Positions 61,815-64,000 of a stretch of DNA of 64,000 nucleotides are shown one piece after another; the stretch's first letter is position 1, and each line of letters starts with the position of its first letter. The notes beneath the pieces are model-generated. The model ran no database searches. It saw nothing but the letters and a program-made list of their open reading frames with translations, and was not told where the DNA came from. The DNA comes from Eleginops maclovinus (Eukaryota > Chordata > Actinopteri > Perciformes > Eleginopidae), in contig NC_086368.1 of assembly GCF_036324505.1 (NCBI RefSeq), forward strand, positions 20,314,878 to 20,378,877, read 5' to 3'. The translations under genes were made by a program, and so were the position numbers.

Positions 61815-63979
61815 GAAATGAGAGCATTTTGTGAGATGTTGTTATAGCCTTTTGCCCCTTTCGATGTGATAGTTGCAGCTTTAAAACAATTATCTATGTA
61901 CACATTGGTCTTTTTCACATGGTTGGCAATATTTATTTTAAGCATCAAACAAATATACGTGTCCACTTATAATGGTGTCCACCATTTTGTCGAATAGATT
62001 AACCTTAATTTTGTAAAGAGAACTCAAAAAGTCAACTAGAAAAAGCTATAAAAAAGAAAATACATGGACACATTAGCTTCATTTTAAATTGAACCTAGTG
62101 TAATCGTGTCCTTACTGTAGCTATATACCACTGTGTTTTGGTTACTCATATCGATAATATTTGTTTCTTATTATGTTATTCTCCTATCCCAGTCAGTGTG
62201 GGTTTAATAATATGTGTAATTATTCCATAACATGATTATGCTGATTTTATTGCCTGCTAGGCACACAAATGTGTGTCAGGACAGTAAGTTATACTTAAAT
62301 AAAGGTCTTTTTTTGGCACTATGAAGCCACAATACCCCACCACAGATCCCCTGCTCCTCGTTTTATTAATAGTACAGGTAGATGTGGCTATAATGAGCAC
62401 TGTGATTGTTGTTCAGGTTGAAAACTAAACTGAATGATTTCCAGAAAACAAAACTGAGCTAAACTCTTAGGTTTCCCACATGTTCAATGCCTCATGATGG
62501 GAAAAGTACTGTGAATAAAAGGAGTGAATGTATGATTGGCCATCATTGTCACAGCCTGTTATGAACCCACCTGTAATATGTTTTGTTTCTTAAAACAAGA
62601 AGGAATTGTACCATGTATAGGGCTCGCCTTGCTAAAGTCCAACTAACAATGATTAACATCCACTGTATTCTTACAATTACATGTTTACTATTGGGATTTT
62701 ACACTGATAGTTGCTTTGTGTCCAGTCCCACGTACCCTCAATGTTTCCATCCATGTGTGTCTCAGTCTAAAAACGACAGAGACTGGTGTAGAGTTACATC
62801 CTGCCGCTGCAGTTTGCACTCTGTGAAGGGCAAGAGCAGCGTTCCTGACCTCCACACACAAACAACACCTAGGCTACTCATTACTCACAGACGGTTAACT
62901 ACATGAAGGATTGGGAAGAGAAGAGATTATTGAAAATTATGCAGGAGGTACCCTTGGAGCAGTTTATTTACTCTGAAAGTGAAAATTAATATTAATACAG
63001 CTGTGTTTAGTGCATCTCTTGCTTTCCTCTAGATACACTTTCATCTGCAAAACAGAGCAGCTGGGATGGCCTGAGTGTGTGTGTGTGTGTGTGTATGGTC
63101 TCTGGGGTATATGTGTGTTAGATTGTGTGTTAGCAGTGAATGAATCAGTTAGGAATAGGGCTTTGTTAGTTTGCAGCCAGAACATACATAGATTTTTCTT
63201 TGTTTTATGTAGCCCTGCTATTTTTATTCTAAATAGGTACAATACCAAAACATTTTCTTATGAATATCTGAGAATAAAATATGCTCATATGGATGGAAAA
63301 TGAACAGTAGGTGCTGCATGAGAGTTGAGATGTCAATTGGGATACAAACAGTGCCTGTTATTTGCAATGATTGTGTGCACTGTGGTAGTAATAGGTTTCC
63401 CTCTGAGCTGACTGGGAGCTTGAGGAGGACACAGTGAAGGAGACAGGGAGAGAGGTAAGCCGTGCTCTCCGACTGAGTGAAGAGGACAGCAGGGGAGAGA
63501 GACAGAGCTGACATAGGTGCTTTACACAGGGCTAGAAGAGAGGAGGCGACACAAGAGACTGGGGAAAAATGAGGTGAGGAGAAGGAAGAGGAACTAGAGA
63601 ATGAAGTGATGAGAAAGGTGGAAAAGATGGATACATTTTCCCAGAGTGATGACAGAGTCTGTTATCTGTATAGGGGAAAGCAATGTTATTATACAAATGT
63701 GTAACTTCAGTCAGTTTGACAGTTACAATTTGAGTTGAAATGTGCTCTGTTCATTCATGTAATGAAGAGGAGCTCTTAGAGTAGATTCAGTAAATTCAGA
63801 TATGGTCATCAAAGTCACTTGATTTTAGTAGTGTTTTAAGAAGCAAGAAGCTTAGACTTTTTGCCCTGGGGTTTTACTCTCAGGCTCCCCATCTGATACC
63901 TGATAGGAGGCTTTCTAGACACTACTCAGGGCTTGAAAGACATCCTCCTCCTCATGTTTTAACAAAAAGAATACGAAAT
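61815..63979. other. ppfia4 intron, unremarkable AT-rich stretch
   Basis: Between the transposon complex and the window edge. A short (GT)9 occurs near 63075. No exon or element is recognised. Confidence 0.6.
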
Positions 63980-64000
63980 GATTAATTAATTAATTAATTA
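63980..64000. repeat. (TTAA)n tetranucleotide at window end
   Basis: Five ATTA units; the array may continue past the edge. Confidence 0.85.

Overview
This window is nuclear DNA of a teleost fish. The evidence is three vertebrate-type, multi-exon genes with GT-AG introns, very long (TG)n/(CA)n arrays, a full-length fish-type Tc1 transposon and a BEL/Pao retrotransposon. There is no bacterial, plasmid or viral gene organisation. Species cannot be named from the sequence.

Layout. (1) Positions 1-10099, minus strand: ten coding exons of tfeb, the bHLH-leucine zipper regulator of lysosome and autophagy genes. The gene runs off the left edge, so its C-terminus is missing. A long 5' intron follows up to a probable non-coding first exon ending at 28260, next to a ZNF143-type promoter motif and a CCAAT box. 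A candidate extra 5'UTR exon lies at 15588-15680. That intron carries a complete Tc1/mariner element (22835-24440) with an open 340-residue transposase and intact DDE triad, and a perfect 36-bp foldback (10402-10480). (2) Positions 30820-33899, minus strand: the complete eight-exon coding region of tmem183a (362 codons). (3) From about 35.7 kb, plus strand: the CpG-rich start of ppfia4 (liprin-alpha-4), with a 5'UTR exon and the first coding exon (36402-36659). The rest of the window is its first coding intron, more than 27 kb long and still open at the right edge.

The ppfia4 intron holds no recognisable exon. It has about twenty dinucleotide arrays between 38.8 and 53.9 kb and an inverted duplication whose arms carry opposed microsatellites (43394-44253). 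It also has a nested transposon complex (54264-61814): a BEL/Pao element (55580-61232) inside an inverted-repeat-bounded, TTAA-flanked DNA element that retains a hAT-like transposase tail. The BEL LTRs are almost identical although its reading frames are broken and the integrase core is absent, which suggests a recent insertion of an already defective copy.

The three host genes are not an operon. tfeb and tmem183a are both on the minus strand, and tmem183a and ppfia4 are divergent. The tmem183a-ppfia4 adjacency matches the human 1q32 arrangement as I know it; tfeb next to them does not match the human location (6p21). No new gene system is evident. The notable signals are the transposon complex, the apparently intact Tc1 element and several foldback structures.
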